Counted from the first letter of the stretch, positions 37,115 to 45,651 are shown. The stretch: 64,000 nucleotides of DNA from Streptomyces marokkonensis (GCF_008312835.1 NZ_VSKS01000005.1:186001-250000); one strand, 5' to 3'. Numbers and translations: made by a program. Notes: generated by a model not told the origin, from the letters alone.

Positions 37115-38029
37115 ATGGCGGTTGACGCTGCTCGATCGGATGAGGGATTCACGTCGGAGAGGGCTGCGCGGGTGATGCGTGCTGCGTGCCGGTCGGCGGG
37201 GCTGGAGGACGGGAGCGCAGAGCTGATCCGGTTCGGGGAGAATGCTCTGTTCCGTCTGGCGTCAGCGCCCGTGGTCGTGCGTGTGGCGCGGGGGGAGGAG
37301 TGGCTACCCAAAGCGCGTATCGAGGTGGCGGTGTCGCGGTGGTTGGCGGGTGAGGGCTTCCCCGGGGCCCGCATCCTCGATGACCTCGAACAGCCGTGCG
37401 TGGTCGACGGTCACCCGGTGACGTTCTGGCATCTCATCCGTGAGGGTGACCGCAAGGCAACGTACGGGGAGCTGGGCGGCATCCTTCGGGATCTCCACTC
37501 GATGACGTTGCCGGCTGGGGTGGAGTTTCCCTCGTTCGATCCCTTCGGCAAGCAAGAGCTTCGGATCGGGCGGGCCCCGATCCCGGAGGACGACCGGGCC
37601 TTCTTGCGGAAGCGCTGGGCTGAGCTGCGTGATCAGTTCGAAGAGCTGAGCTTCGAGACTCCCAAGGGTCCTGTTCATGGTGACGCCCACGTGCAGAACC
37701 TGATGGTGGACGATCGGGGTCAAGTCATCCTGATCGACTTCGAGGCGTTCTGCTTCGATCATCCGGAGTGGGACCTGATGGTCACAGCCACGGAGCATCA
37801 CAGCCTTAGATGGCAGACGGACGAGCAGTACGCCGACTTCGTGCGGGCCTATGGGCGGGACCTGTATGACTGGCCCGGCTATGACACGCTCCGTCGGCTC
37901 CAAGAGTTCGGCATGACAACCTGGCTGATGCAGAACGTGCGGGAGGACGAGAGGACGGCTGCCGAGTACCGCCGGCGCATCTCAGCCGTGCGTAACGACG
38001 ATGCGCCTCGGGACTGGCGGCCGTGGTAG
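37115..38029 (+). CDS. APH-family phosphotransferase (aminoglycoside-phosphotransferase fold)
   Basis: This 304-aa kinase-like enzyme has the catalytic Brenner motif VHGDAHVQNLMVD (about residues 187-199) and the metal-binding LIDFEAF (about 207-213). An N-lobe strand, PVVVRVARGEEWLPK, carries Lys. The family phosphorylates aminoglycosides, sugars or other small hydroxylated molecules; resistance is not implied. It is convergent with the HTH-TPR regulator gene, with only three bases between stops. The pair may form a unit, but no function can be assigned. Confidence 0.82.
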   Translation: MAVDAARSDEGFTSERAARVMRAACRSAGLEDGSAELIRFGENALFRLASAPVVVRVARGEEWLPKARIEVAVSRWLAGEGFPGARILDDLEQPCVVDGHPVTFWHLIREGDRKATYGELGGILRDLHSMTLPAGVEFPSFDPFGKQELRIGRAPIPEDDRAFLRKRWAELRDQFEELSFETPKGPVHGDAHVQNLMVDDRGQVILIDFEAFCFDHPEWDLMVTATEHHSLRWQTDEQYADFVRAYGRDLYDWPGYDTLRRLQEFGMTTWLMQNVREDERTAAEYRRRISAVRNDDAPRDWRPW

Positions 38030-38032
38030 TTG

Positions 38033-39406
38033 CTACTCGTCGTCGTCGAGGCGGGCGAGTGCCTCGCTCACCTTCTCGTTGAACGCGACTACGGCGGGGT
38101 GGGCCGCATGCGTGCTCACCTCAGCCTGGAAGTCGGTCACGTAGCGCTGGAAGCGGGAGGACTGGAGGGAGTCTCCGCCGTCGACTGCGAGACTCGCGGT
38201 GGTGACCGCGGCTTCCAAGTCACCGTCTATGAGCTGGCTCTGGGCGAGCACCATGCGGCAGAACCCCAGGGTGCGGGCGTATGCCGGGTCGGTGCTGTCG
38301 ACGGCGCGCTGTGCCTGCTCGACGGCTTCCCGGCGCATCCGCAGATCACGGAAGCAGTGGCATAACTCGCCCGTGAGTTCCGCCTCGTCGAAGTAGCTTA
38401 GCCATGTCGGGTCGTCGGCGCTGTCGGCCTGTTCGAAGTGGCGTTCCGCTTCGTTCATCGCGCGGGCCGCGCCGGCCTTCTCGCCTGCGTTGGAGAGGGC
38501 GCGGGCCTCCATGGCCCAGTAGTTGGACATGGCGCGTGGGGTGGCCCGGCCCTTGGCTCCCTCGACGGCGGCGCGGGCGAGCTGGATGGCCTGGGTGTGG
38601 TTGGCGAGGTAGTTCGCCTGGTGGCTGAGGTTGCCGAGGATGCGGGCACCGAACATGCGGTCGTCGATGACCTGCGTCAGACGGAGCGTGGACGACAGGT
38701 AGCGGTGGGCGAGCCGGTGGTTCCCGGTGTCGTACGCGGTCCATGCGAGGAGCTGGGAGACCTCGGCGGCGGCACCGAATAAGGCGGTGCCCACCTTCTC
38801 GCTGTAACTGACGTCCAGCAGCGGCAGCACTTCGTGGCGGAAGTAGTGGCGCAGTGCTTTGTGGCCGTGGCCTCCGCCGTACTTGAAGTCGAGTTGCATG
38901 AACATGCCTGCGGCGTCCCTGATCGCGCGTACATCGCGCATACCGACGCGTTGGCGTCCGGGACGGTCGGCCTGGATGCCGTCGGGGCGCGCGATCATCC
39001 ACGACAGAACGGCTGAACTGAGGTCGCCGTCGGTAACGATCAGTTGCTCATCTGGGGGAGGCCCGACGGTCTCGTCTGCAAGGCTGCCCAGCGTGGCGAG
39101 CACTTCGGGAACGGTGTTCGGGTAGCCGACCGGCTGAGGGGCGGCGGGCCGCGCGTGGTCGAAGAAGCCGAGATCGCCGGGCCTGATACGGCGACCGAGT
39201 TTGGTGCTCAGTACGTCCGCCATGATCGCCGCTGTCTGAGGTTGGATGCCCGCGCCGTCTCGCCATCGCTGCACGGAGACGTGAGTCGTTCCAAGGTTGA
39301 TGCCGCGTGCGGCGGCGGTGTCCTTCATGCGCTTCGCAAGGCCCTTGTTCGAGACCTTTGCCTGTTCCATGACGGCGATCAACTGCGCGTTCGGCTCTCG
39401 GCTCAT
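38033..39406 (-). CDS. HTH (XRE-like) regulator with TPR-type helical repeats
   Basis: This 457-aa protein has an N-terminal DNA-binding region (KVSNKGLAKRMKDTAA and THVSVQRWRDG, about residues 17-52). A helical TPR-like domain covers about 185-440 (YLSSTLRLTQVIDDRMFGAR, AIQLARAAVEGAKGRATPRA). Such proteins are common regulators in Streptomyces and its mobile elements, often beside small ATP-binding proteins. It is divergent from the HATPase gene, and GTTCA/TGAAC palindromes between them are its likely binding sites. Confidence 0.8.
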   Translation of the reverse strand: MSREPNAQLIAVMEQAKVSNKGLAKRMKDTAAARGINLGTTHVSVQRWRDGAGIQPQTAAIMADVLSTKLGRRIRPGDLGFFDHARPAAPQPVGYPNTVPEVLATLGSLADETVGPPPDEQLIVTDGDLSSAVLSWMIARPDGIQADRPGRQRVGMRDVRAIRDAAGMFMQLDFKYGGGHGHKALRHYFRHEVLPLLDVSYSEKVGTALFGAAAEVSQLLAWTAYDTGNHRLAHRYLSSTLRLTQVIDDRMFGARILGNLSHQANYLANHTQAIQLARAAVEGAKGRATPRAMSNYWAMEARALSNAGEKAGAARAMNEAERHFEQADSADDPTWLSYFDEAELTGELCHCFRDLRMRREAVEQAQRAVDSTDPAYARTLGFCRMVLAQSQLIDGDLEAAVTTASLAVDGGDSLQSSRFQRYVTDFQAEVSTHAAHPAVVAFNEKVSEALARLDDDE

Positions 39407-39467
39407 GCTCCCCTGCCAACCCGAGAATGACGGCGAGTGTTCATCGTGTCACAGCAGTATCAGCCTT

Positions 39468-39489
39468 GGGGGTTCATTGATGAACCCCC
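39468..39489. promoter_or_regulatory. 22-bp palindrome, probable operator
   Basis: Arms GGGGGTTCAT and ATGAACCCCC are perfect complements with a 2-base spacer. The site lies between the divergent HTH-TPR and HATPase genes, and related TGAACCCCC half-sites recur nearby. Confidence 0.65.
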
Positions 39490-39504
39490 TTTGCCTTCGC
39501 CGGT

Positions 39505-39516
39505 GTTCACGTGAAC
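39505..39516. promoter_or_regulatory. 12-bp palindrome, second probable operator
   Basis: GTTCACGTGAAC is a perfect palindrome followed by CCCCC, so it shares the TGAACCCCC half-site with the 22-bp palindrome. A further GGTGAAC lies at 39521-39528. Confidence 0.6.
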
Positions 39517-39615
39517 CCCCTGGTGAACGCTCCCGGCCACGCCTGCTTCGCCGTGTACTGGCGTGCGTGAAGCAAGCGGTGCCATGCGGGCCGCGGAGCC
39601 TCGAAAGGGGAAGTC

Positions 39616-40173
39616 ATGGATGCGGGGAAGACCGAACGGTTGGCGGGTGAGCTGGACGCGTACGCGCACTGGTTCGCGACGCCGGAGCCGTACTCGGACG
39701 GGCACTTCCTGACATTGACGCTGTTCGCTGAGTTCAGTGACACGGCGCGCGTCGCGCGCTACATGACGGCCGCGTTCCTCCGGGGTGCGGGCGCCTGTGC
39801 GGTTGTGGACGATGCTCGGCTGGTCGTCTCGGAGCTGGTCGGCAACGTGGTGAACCACGCCGTTCCGGACCGGCATCTGTCCGCCCCCGGTGGCTGCCGG
39901 CGCGTTGACCTGATCTTCAAGCTGTGGCCGAAGTGGCTGTTCATCGGTGTCGCCGACGAGGACTCGACTCCTCCGCTGCTTCCGGTGGGAGAGGCGTTCT
40001 CGTCGGGCCTGCTCGGAGAGTTGCCTGAAGCGGTGCTGCCCGACAGCGGTCGGGGGCTGCTCATCGCTCAGCGATTGGCGGCGGCGGTCTGGTGGACGCC
40101 GGAGGAACGCGGCGGAAAGACGGTTTGGGCCCGCTTTGACCTGAACGGCGAAGAAGAGCCCGTGCCCATCTGA
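39616..40173 (+). CDS. HATPase_c (RsbW-like) ATP-binding protein
   Basis: This 185-aa single GHKL domain has N-box SELVGNVVNHAV (about residues 76-87), G1 box GVADEDSTPP and G2 box GRGLLIAQRL. In Streptomyces, such proteins act as anti-sigma or partner-switch kinases, and many sit beside XRE-type regulators. GGGGAAG precedes ATG 39616 by a few bases. The divergent HTH-TPR gene probably co-regulates it. Confidence 0.82.
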   Translation: MDAGKTERLAGELDAYAHWFATPEPYSDGHFLTLTLFAEFSDTARVARYMTAAFLRGAGACAVVDDARLVVSELVGNVVNHAVPDRHLSAPGGCRRVDLIFKLWPKWLFIGVADEDSTPPLLPVGEAFSSGLLGELPEAVLPDSGRGLLIAQRLAAAVWWTPEERGGKTVWARFDLNGEEEPVPI

Positions 40174-40340
40174 TGATCTCCGGGCCGCTGCCCTTGTTCT
40201 GCTCCTTCGCGATCGGGAGCGGGGGCGGCCCGGTAACCGGCCGGAGCTTGACCCCTCCGGCCAGGGCGCGGCTCCTCCGGGACCTCCGCGAGCTCCCCTC
40301 CCGGCCGGAGGGCCGCGCCTGACAACCACAATCCGAGACC

Positions 40341-40380
40341 GGGCCACCCCATCAGCCCTGGAAAGCGAAGGGTGGCCCGG
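40341..40380 (+). terminator. Hairpin in 40174-40487 gap
   Basis: CGGGCCACCC (40341-40350) pairs with GGGTGGCCCG (40371-40380), with a 20-base loop. It lies about 170 bases after the HATPase stop. The rest of the gap 40174-40487 shows no gene. Confidence 0.55.
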
Positions 40381-40487
40381 CTGGGAACGCGGCGGTTCCC
40401 GGTGCCTGATGGTACCGGGGCCGTCGTGCTGCGTGTTTGCCCTGGTCCAAAGAGATTTGACGATGTGTTACCTGGATCGGGACAGAG

Positions 40488-40802
40488 GTGGGCAAGGTGA
40501 CTGGCTCGGGTGAGAGCTGGCTGAGCGATGGGTTTGATGATGTCGCAGGGGACGACTGCGGCCTGTGGGTGCCGGGAGTCGACTACGTTTCGGGCTGGCG
40601 CACGGCGCGTGAGGCTGCCGACCGGTTGAACCGCGCGCTCCTCGGAGTGGGCTTCGAGCTGTCCGCCGTGCGGGCTGTCGCCTCGACGGACGGGGACGGG
40701 GACGGGCGCGGGGTCGTGCGGCTGGCGGGCCGGCCGGAAGCGGCTGAGTTGCTCGCCGGGCTCCTGGGGCAACTTGCCGAGGGTAGCGGCGGTGCGTCGT
40801 GA
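40488..40802 (+). CDS. Hypothetical element protein (104 aa)
   Basis: The protein starts with GTG (MGKVTGSGESW) and contains SGWRTAREAADRLNRALLGVGFEL and RGVVRLAGRPEAAELLAGLL, soluble helical stretches with plausible composition. An in-frame GTG at 40497 is an alternative start. I do not recognise a family. It is located between the HATPase and a large inverted repeat in front of the transfer module. Confidence 0.55.
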   Translation: MGKVTGSGESWLSDGFDDVAGDDCGLWVPGVDYVSGWRTAREAADRLNRALLGVGFELSAVRAVASTDGDGDGRGVVRLAGRPEAAELLAGLLGQLAEGSGGAS

Positions 40803-40863
40803 AGGGCCTTCTCGCTGGTGAGTGGCGTGCGTGGGCACGTCGCCTGCCGGAGAGACTTTGGGC

Positions 40864-40992
40864 GGTAGCTGCCATGGGGCGAGTGAACAGGGGGCCCTAC
40901 GCTGGCCCGGCGAATCGGGCAGGCACTGGTCCTGCCCGCGTATGTGCCCGATGGGCCCCCTGTTCTTCGAGGCTCGCCCCATGGGAGCTGCC
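40864..40992. repeat. Long imperfect inverted repeat with nested hairpins
   Basis: The outer arms are 40864-40897 and 40953-40992. They share GGNAGCTNCCATGGGGCGAG and, after a small bulge, AACAGGGGGCCC with their complements. Inside, CGGGCAGG (40916-40923) pairs with CCTGCCCG (40931-40938), and ATCGGGC (40914-40920) could instead pair with GCCCGAT (40946-40952). The gap 40803-41212 has no convincing gene; this structure is its main content. It may be a replication or transfer cis-site, or a structured RNA. Confidence 0.7.
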
Positions 40993-41212
40993 TAAAGTCT
41001 CGGAGGCCGGCGACCCCCGGCCGACCACGCCCCGGCCCGCGACTGTTCGTCGACGCTTCGGTTCCTTGGGTGGGCTGCGGTGTGGGGCGCTCGGCGACCG
41101 GACGGGACCGGCGGCCACGCCGCAAGCCCGGCCGGGGCGGCCGGGCGACCCGGCGCGCCGTAGGCGCGCCCTTGAGGAAGTGAAGGCGGTTTCGACCGAT
41201 GCGCCTCGTCCC

Positions 41213-41992
41213 TCACGCCTGGCGGCGTCGGGCGGGCTGCTTGTCGGCGGTGATCCGGTAGGCGATTTCGGCACGGTCCGCACCGACGCGCAGTTCTTCG
41301 AGGACCAGCGGGCGTTCGTCGGTGCCGTGCGTAACGCGGGCTAGGTGCAGGATCGGGGTCGCGTCCGGGAGCTGGAGCGTGGCGCGCTCGTCGGGCAGCG
41401 GCATACGGGCGCGGACCGTCTCCGACCACCACAGGGCGTGTCCGTCCTGGGCGAGCAGCTGGTAGATCGCTGCCGGGCGCTTGCACGGCTCCTTGCTCAG
41501 CAGTGGGACGGCTTCGGCCACCTCGAAGGGGATCAGTGTGCGGTGCATGGCGCGGGTGCCGGTGCCGGGGTCGATCAGCAATCGTTCACAGCTGAAGAGC
41601 GCTTCTTCCTCGGCGAGTTGGAGCAAGCGACCCGTGGCCTTGGTGGTGCGGGCGCGGTACGTGGTCGGCTCCTCGGCCTCCTCCCACTCGTCACCGTTGG
41701 GCATGGTGAACCGGTCGTCGCTGGTGCGGCTGATACGGCGCTCGATGGTGACCGCGGGCTGACCGGCAGAGCGTACGAAACTGCCCTTGCCGTGCCGTAC
41801 ATCGATGAGACCTTCCGCGCGCAGTGCGGCGATCGCGTTGCGCACGGTAGGGCGGGAGACCCCGTAACGAGTGATCAGTTGGGATTCCGACGGCAACGGG
41901 GAGTCGGGCGCGAACTCGCCGGACAGGATCGCTTCGCGGATGGCGGCGGCCACCTGCTGGTAGAGAGCTCCGGGGCGCTGGATCTCCGTCAT
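41213..41992 (-). CDS. GntR-family (HutC/UTRA) repressor, KorSA-like
   Basis: This 259-aa protein has an N-terminal winged helix (PLPSESQLITRYGVSRPTVR, then AIAALRAEGLIDVRHGKGSF) and a UTRA effector domain (about 85-245). ATG 41992 follows GGAGAAG by about 6 bases. In pSAM2-type elements the KorSA repressor of this family holds transfer and replication genes silent. Here it is divergent from the transfer operon, and two copies of a 16-base imperfect palindrome sit in the shared region. Confidence 0.85.
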   Translation of the reverse strand: MTEIQRPGALYQQVAAAIREAILSGEFAPDSPLPSESQLITRYGVSRPTVRNAIAALRAEGLIDVRHGKGSFVRSAGQPAVTIERRISRTSDDRFTMPNGDEWEEAEEPTTYRARTTKATGRLLQLAEEEALFSCERLLIDPGTGTRAMHRTLIPFEVAEAVPLLSKEPCKRPAAIYQLLAQDGHALWWSETVRARMPLPDERATLQLPDATPILHLARVTHGTDERPLVLEELRVGADRAEIAYRITADKQPARRRQA

Positions 41993-42040
41993 CTCGGCTT
42001 CTCCGGTTCGGTGTTGTAGGCACGTCGCACGCGCGTCATC

Positions 42041-42056
42041 ACTCGTCAGCATAAGT
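42041..42056. promoter_or_regulatory. GntR operator copy 1
   Basis: ACTCGTCAGCATAAGT matches copy 2 at 13 of 16 positions. Its ends (ACTCGT / AAGT) are near-palindromic, as for GntR sites. Confidence 0.55.
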
Positions 42057-42092
42057 AGTTGCACCCTCGCAGTGCACCACTCCATAGTCATA

Positions 42093-42108
42093 ACTCGTAA
42101 GGACAAGT
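42093..42108. promoter_or_regulatory. GntR operator copy 2
   Basis: ACTCGTAAGGACAAGT is an imperfect palindrome (ACTCGT...ACAAGT). It lies 52 bases, about five helical turns, from copy 1, which would allow cooperative binding on one face. Confidence 0.55.
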
Positions 42109-42158
42109 GACGTCATAATGTGATGGGCGTCCTGACTGGCCAGGGAGGCCGAAGAAAC

Positions 42159-42509
42159 ATGCAGTCCATTCCCGTGGACACGGCGCGGCTGGGCGTACTG
42201 CGGTGCGCCATCGCGCCGGAAGCGAAGATCAGCAACCCCGAGACACAGGAGGTGAAGAAGGACCGGGACGGCAACCCGGTGTTCACCGTGGCGGTCACCG
42301 TGCGGCAGGACCGGCGGCGGATCTCCGTCATCGAGATCGCGGTGACCGGCGAGCCCAAGGGCATCGAGGAAGGGCAGATCGTCAAGGTCACCGGCCTGAC
42401 GGCGTTCATGTGGGCCATGGGTGACCGGCACGGTGTCAGCTTCCGAGCTGATGCGATCACCCCCGTGCACGGCGGCGCTGCCGCGCACGGCAAGGGCGGT
42501 GGTGCCTGA
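42159..42509 (+). CDS. Conserved AICE protein upstream of traB
   Basis: This 116-aa protein starts at ATG 42159 (MQSIPVDTARLGVLRC), preceded by GGGAGG about 10 bases upstream. The text is beta-rich (FTVAVTVRQDRRRISVIEIAV, then VKVTGLTAF) and could be an OB-like fold. Proteins of this kind lie just before the translocase gene in pSAM2-type elements; function is unknown. Its stop overlaps the traB start (TGATG). Confidence 0.7.
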   Translation: MQSIPVDTARLGVLRCAIAPEAKISNPETQEVKKDRDGNPVFTVAVTVRQDRRRISVIEIAVTGEPKGIEEGQIVKVTGLTAFMWAMGDRHGVSFRADAITPVHGGAAAHGKGGGA

Positions 42510-43810
42510 TGGGGCCGATCCTGCTCGCCTTCGCGCTCGCGGTGCTGGCCTGGGTGCTCGTCGTCGGTGACCTGGTGCGCCGGCACCGTCCGGCCTGGCA
42601 CTGGTACCTGATCGGTTACCCCGTCACCGCGTGCCGGGTGGTTCTCACCTGGCGCAAGGTCGCCATGCTCAACGACCTCGCCGTTTCCCGTCGTCCGCCC
42701 CGCGGTCTGCTCGGGGACCTAGTGGTAAAGGGCGATCCGGTCCGGCCGATCGCTCCGAGGGCATCGTTCCCGCGCGCCACCCGGCTGGGGCTGACGGTGT
42801 CCGTGCGGTTGCACGCGGGCCAGACCCCGGCGACGTACATGAAGGCGTCCGATGCTCTGGTGCACGCATGGCGGGTCCACGCGGTGCGGGTCACCTCACC
42901 GGAACGCGGTTTGGTCCTGCTGTCCGCGATGGCCACGGACCCGCTCCAGCGGCCCGGCTTAGCCACCGCTCCCGCCGAACTCCTCTCCGCACTCATCGGC
43001 GCACTGGAGAGCGGCGGCGCCTGGGTGATGAACCTGAGGCTTGTCCCGCACTGGCTCATCGCCGGGGCCACCCGCTCCGGCAAGTCCACCCTGCTGGCCC
43101 GGCTGATCACCCAGCTTGCTCCGCAGCGCGTCGCCCTGGTCGGCATCGACTGCAAGGGAGGCATGGAACTCGGCCTGTTCGCCGGGCGGCTGAGCGCCCT
43201 CGCTACCTGCCGGCGCGAAGCGGTCGCCGTGCTCTCCGCACTCGTCGTCGACATGCAGGAGCGGATGAACGCCTGCCGTACGGCCGGAGTGCGCTCGATC
43301 TGGGAGCTGCCCGACAAGCTGCGGCCCGTGCCGGTCGTCGTCCTGGTCGACGAGATCGCGGAGCTGTACCTGTCCGACGGCACCCGTGAGAGCAAGGCGG
43401 AAGCCGAACAGTGCTCCACGCTCCTGCTCCGCATTGCCCAGCTCGGAGCCGCACTCGGCCTGCACCTGGTCGTCGCCGGGCAACGTGTCGGCTCCGACCT
43501 CGGCTCCGGTGCCACCGCGCTGCGGGCCCAGCTCGGTGGTCGTATCTGCCACCGGGTCAACGATCCCGGCACGGCAGAGATGACCTTGGGTGATCTCAAC
43601 AAGGACGCCGTGGCCGTAGCGCAAGCGATCACACCCGAGGAACGGGGGGTCGCAGTGTGCACCGGGCCGGACGGCGGTTGGAGCCGTGCCCGCTCGCACC
43701 TTACCCCCACTGATGAGGCCGTTGCCACGGCCCGGAAGTACTCCGCCATGACCCCGGAACTGCTCACGATCGTCCGCGCCCTGGCGGCACTGGAAGGAGA
43801 GAGCAAGTGA
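42509..43810 (+). CDS. traB: TraB/FtsK-SpoIIIE DNA translocase for conjugation
   Basis: This 433-aa protein has an N-terminal membrane segment (LLAFALAVLAWVLVVG). The FtsK motor domain has Walker A GATRSGKSTLL (about residues 189-199), VGIDCKGGMELG, Walker B VVVLVDEIAELY and HLVVAGQRVGSDLG. The C-terminus lacks a recognisable gamma domain but ends in helical sequence (EAVATARKYSAMTPELLTIV). Actinomycete TraB proteins move double-stranded DNA between mycelia as hexamers and recognise short repeats (TRS) in clt. The start overlaps the upstream stop. Confidence 0.88.
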   Translation: MGPILLAFALAVLAWVLVVGDLVRRHRPAWHWYLIGYPVTACRVVLTWRKVAMLNDLAVSRRPPRGLLGDLVVKGDPVRPIAPRASFPRATRLGLTVSVRLHAGQTPATYMKASDALVHAWRVHAVRVTSPERGLVLLSAMATDPLQRPGLATAPAELLSALIGALESGGAWVMNLRLVPHWLIAGATRSGKSTLLARLITQLAPQRVALVGIDCKGGMELGLFAGRLSALATCRREAVAVLSALVVDMQERMNACRTAGVRSIWELPDKLRPVPVVVLVDEIAELYLSDGTRESKAEAEQCSTLLLRIAQLGAALGLHLVVAGQRVGSDLGSGATALRAQLGGRICHRVNDPGTAEMTLGDLNKDAVAVAQAITPEERGVAVCTGPDGGWSRARSHLTPTDEAVATARKYSAMTPELLTIVRALAALEGESK

Positions 43811-44004
43811 TCGGCGAAGGTACGGCGTTCACGTTCGCGGTGATCTTCGGGATCATCACCGTCCTCCTCGTCCGCTCCCGTGACGTCCGCGCCTGGGAAG
43901 CGGTCTGTGTCGGACTCTTCGGCCTGTACCTCGGCCAGACGCCCGTGCTGTTCACCGTCCACGGTCTCGTGACCTGGGTGATCAGCGGCTTCTCCCACAC
44001 CTGA
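43807..44004 (+). CDS. Small membrane protein, SpdB-like
   Basis: This 65-aa protein has two hydrophobic segments (TAFTFAVIFGIITVLLV and AVCVGLFGLYLGQTPVLF). GTG 43807 overlaps the traB stop (GTGA). Small hydrophobic Spd proteins beside traB help spread plasmids through the mycelium. The assignment rests on position and hydrophobicity. Confidence 0.68.
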   Translation: MIGEGTAFTFAVIFGIITVLLVRSRDVRAWEAVCVGLFGLYLGQTPVLFTVHGLVTWVISGFSHT

Positions 44005-44023
44005 GCAGGAAGGACACACCACC

Positions 44024-44137
44024 ATGCCTATGCCTCGCGTGAGGTGCCCGCATTGCAAGGGCGACGGGGCCCGCAAGACCTGGACCGGACGGCTGCGCCG
44101 CTGCCGCGTCTGCCGGGGCACCGGGAACATTCGCTGA
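44024..44137 (+). CDS. 37-aa double-CxxC zinc-ribbon peptide
   Basis: The peptide starts MPMPRVRCPHCKGDGARKTW, then has RRCRVCRGTGNIR. This is one DnaJ-like zinc-ribbon with two CxxC(K/R)G(D/T)G units. AGGAAGGA lies about 8 bases upstream of ATG 44024. It sits between the SpdB-like gene and rep, on the same strand. Such mini zinc proteins are frequent in AICEs; role is unknown. Confidence 0.65.
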   Translation: MPMPRVRCPHCKGDGARKTWTGRLRRCRVCRGTGNIR

Positions 44138-44176
44138 TTCCACCCGCCCACCGGCCGAGCAAGAGAGGTGATCTCC

Positions 44177-45651
44177 ATGACCGACCACGCGCCACCCACC
44201 ATTATCCGTGCCGCTGCGGCGGCCCACCCCGGAAGGTCACCTCCATCACCCCGGACTTCACCCCGGCTGACAGGCGCGCCGTCCTCGACCGCGCGGCGCG
44301 CCTGCGCCAACTCCCCGAAGCAGACCGTGATGCCATCCGTATCGCTCAAGATCCGCACTTCTCACACTGGCTGGAACAGGTCACCGCCACCGGCGGCTGC
44401 GCCCACCCCGTCCACCTCTCCGGAGCCACCACCACCGTGGATGGGACGACCGGCGAGATCATCCGCCAGTACGACACCCGCGACGAACCCGGCGAGCGCC
44501 TCCTCGTCCGCTGCCGCAACCGCCGGGCAACCGTCTGCGCGCCCTGCTCCCGGCTCCACGCGGGCGACACCTTCCACCTGGTCCGCGCGGGCCTGATCGG
44601 CGGCAAGAATGTCCCCGCCACAGTCCGCGACCGTCCCCGGCTCTTCGTCACCCTGACCGCGCCGTCCTTCGGGCCCGTGCATCGGACCGGGGAACGCTGC
44701 CGTCCCCGCCGTGACGGCGGCACTTGCGAACACGGTCGTCTCCTCGGCTGCGGCACCGAGCACACCGCGAACGATCCTCTCGTCGGTCAGCCCCTGTGCC
44801 CCGACTGCTACGACTACACCAGCCATGTGCTGTGGCACGCGTATGCCTCCAAGCTGTGGGACCGCTTCGTCATCGACGTTCGGCGGCGCCTGGCTTCTTC
44901 GGCCGGCCTCGTACAGTCCCGCTTCGCTCACCACGCTCGGTTGTCCTTCGCGCGTGTAGCCGAGTATCAGAAGCGGGCGGCCGTCCACGTGCATGCCGTC
45001 GTCCGCCTCGACGGTCCCGGCGGACCGGCCGACGAACCCCCGTCTTGGGGCACGGCCGACCGACTTACCGGCGCCGTGCGCGCCTCCGCCGGGCGGGTCC
45101 TGGTCCGCACTCCCTACAGCCCGGCCGTGGGCGAACTGCTCCTGCGCTGGGGCGTCCAACTCGATGTTCGTCTGCTGTACGCCGACGGTGACGGGCCCGG
45201 TGATGACGCGGTCGCCGCGTACGTCGCCAAGTACGTCACCAAAGGAGCAGGCGAGACAGGCGCCGGCACCGATCACAAGGTCACCACCTGGGCCGACATC
45301 GACACGGCACCCGTGAGCGGTCACGTCCGCACCCTCATGCGCACCTGCTGGCGCCTCGGTGGCCTGCCCGAGTACGTGCCCCTGCACCTGCGCACCTGGA
45401 CCCACACCCTCGGCTACCGCGGCCACATCCTCACCAAGTCCCGCGCTTACTCAACCACCTACGCGGCACTACGCGCCGAACGCGCCGAGCACGTCGGCCA
45501 CGCCGACACCTCGGACGCCATCGCGGATGCGCATTGGCGTTACGTCGGCTCTGGCCACACTCCTGGCGCGGCGCTGCTAGCCGCTGGAGTAGCTGAAGAC
45601 ATCGCCCTCAACCGCGAGATTTCTCGCGAAGAGCGGGAGGCACTTCCGTGA
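44177..45651 (+). CDS. HUH-type rolling-circle Rep (RepSA-like), probable frameshift near start
   Basis: The main frame encodes about 475 residues from RKVTSITPDFTPADRRAV to REEREALP. It has the metal-binding HUH-type AVHVHAVVRL, catalytic-Tyr region YVAKYVTKGA, and several Cys pairs (CAPC, CPDC). The enzyme nicks the origin and starts rolling-circle replication. The only good start, ATG 44177 with AGAGAGG upstream, reads MTDHAPPTIIRAAAAA in a different frame (a -1 shift is needed by about 44240). No ATG, GTG or TTG occurs in the main frame between 44177 and about 44430. Either an indel or unusual initiation is present. Confidence 0.82.

Noticed and set aside
40799-41344. 181-codon frame covering the large inverted repeat
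   Set aside because: It is built of Arg/Pro/Gly runs and runs into the antisense of the GntR gene; the inverted repeat explains the stretch better.
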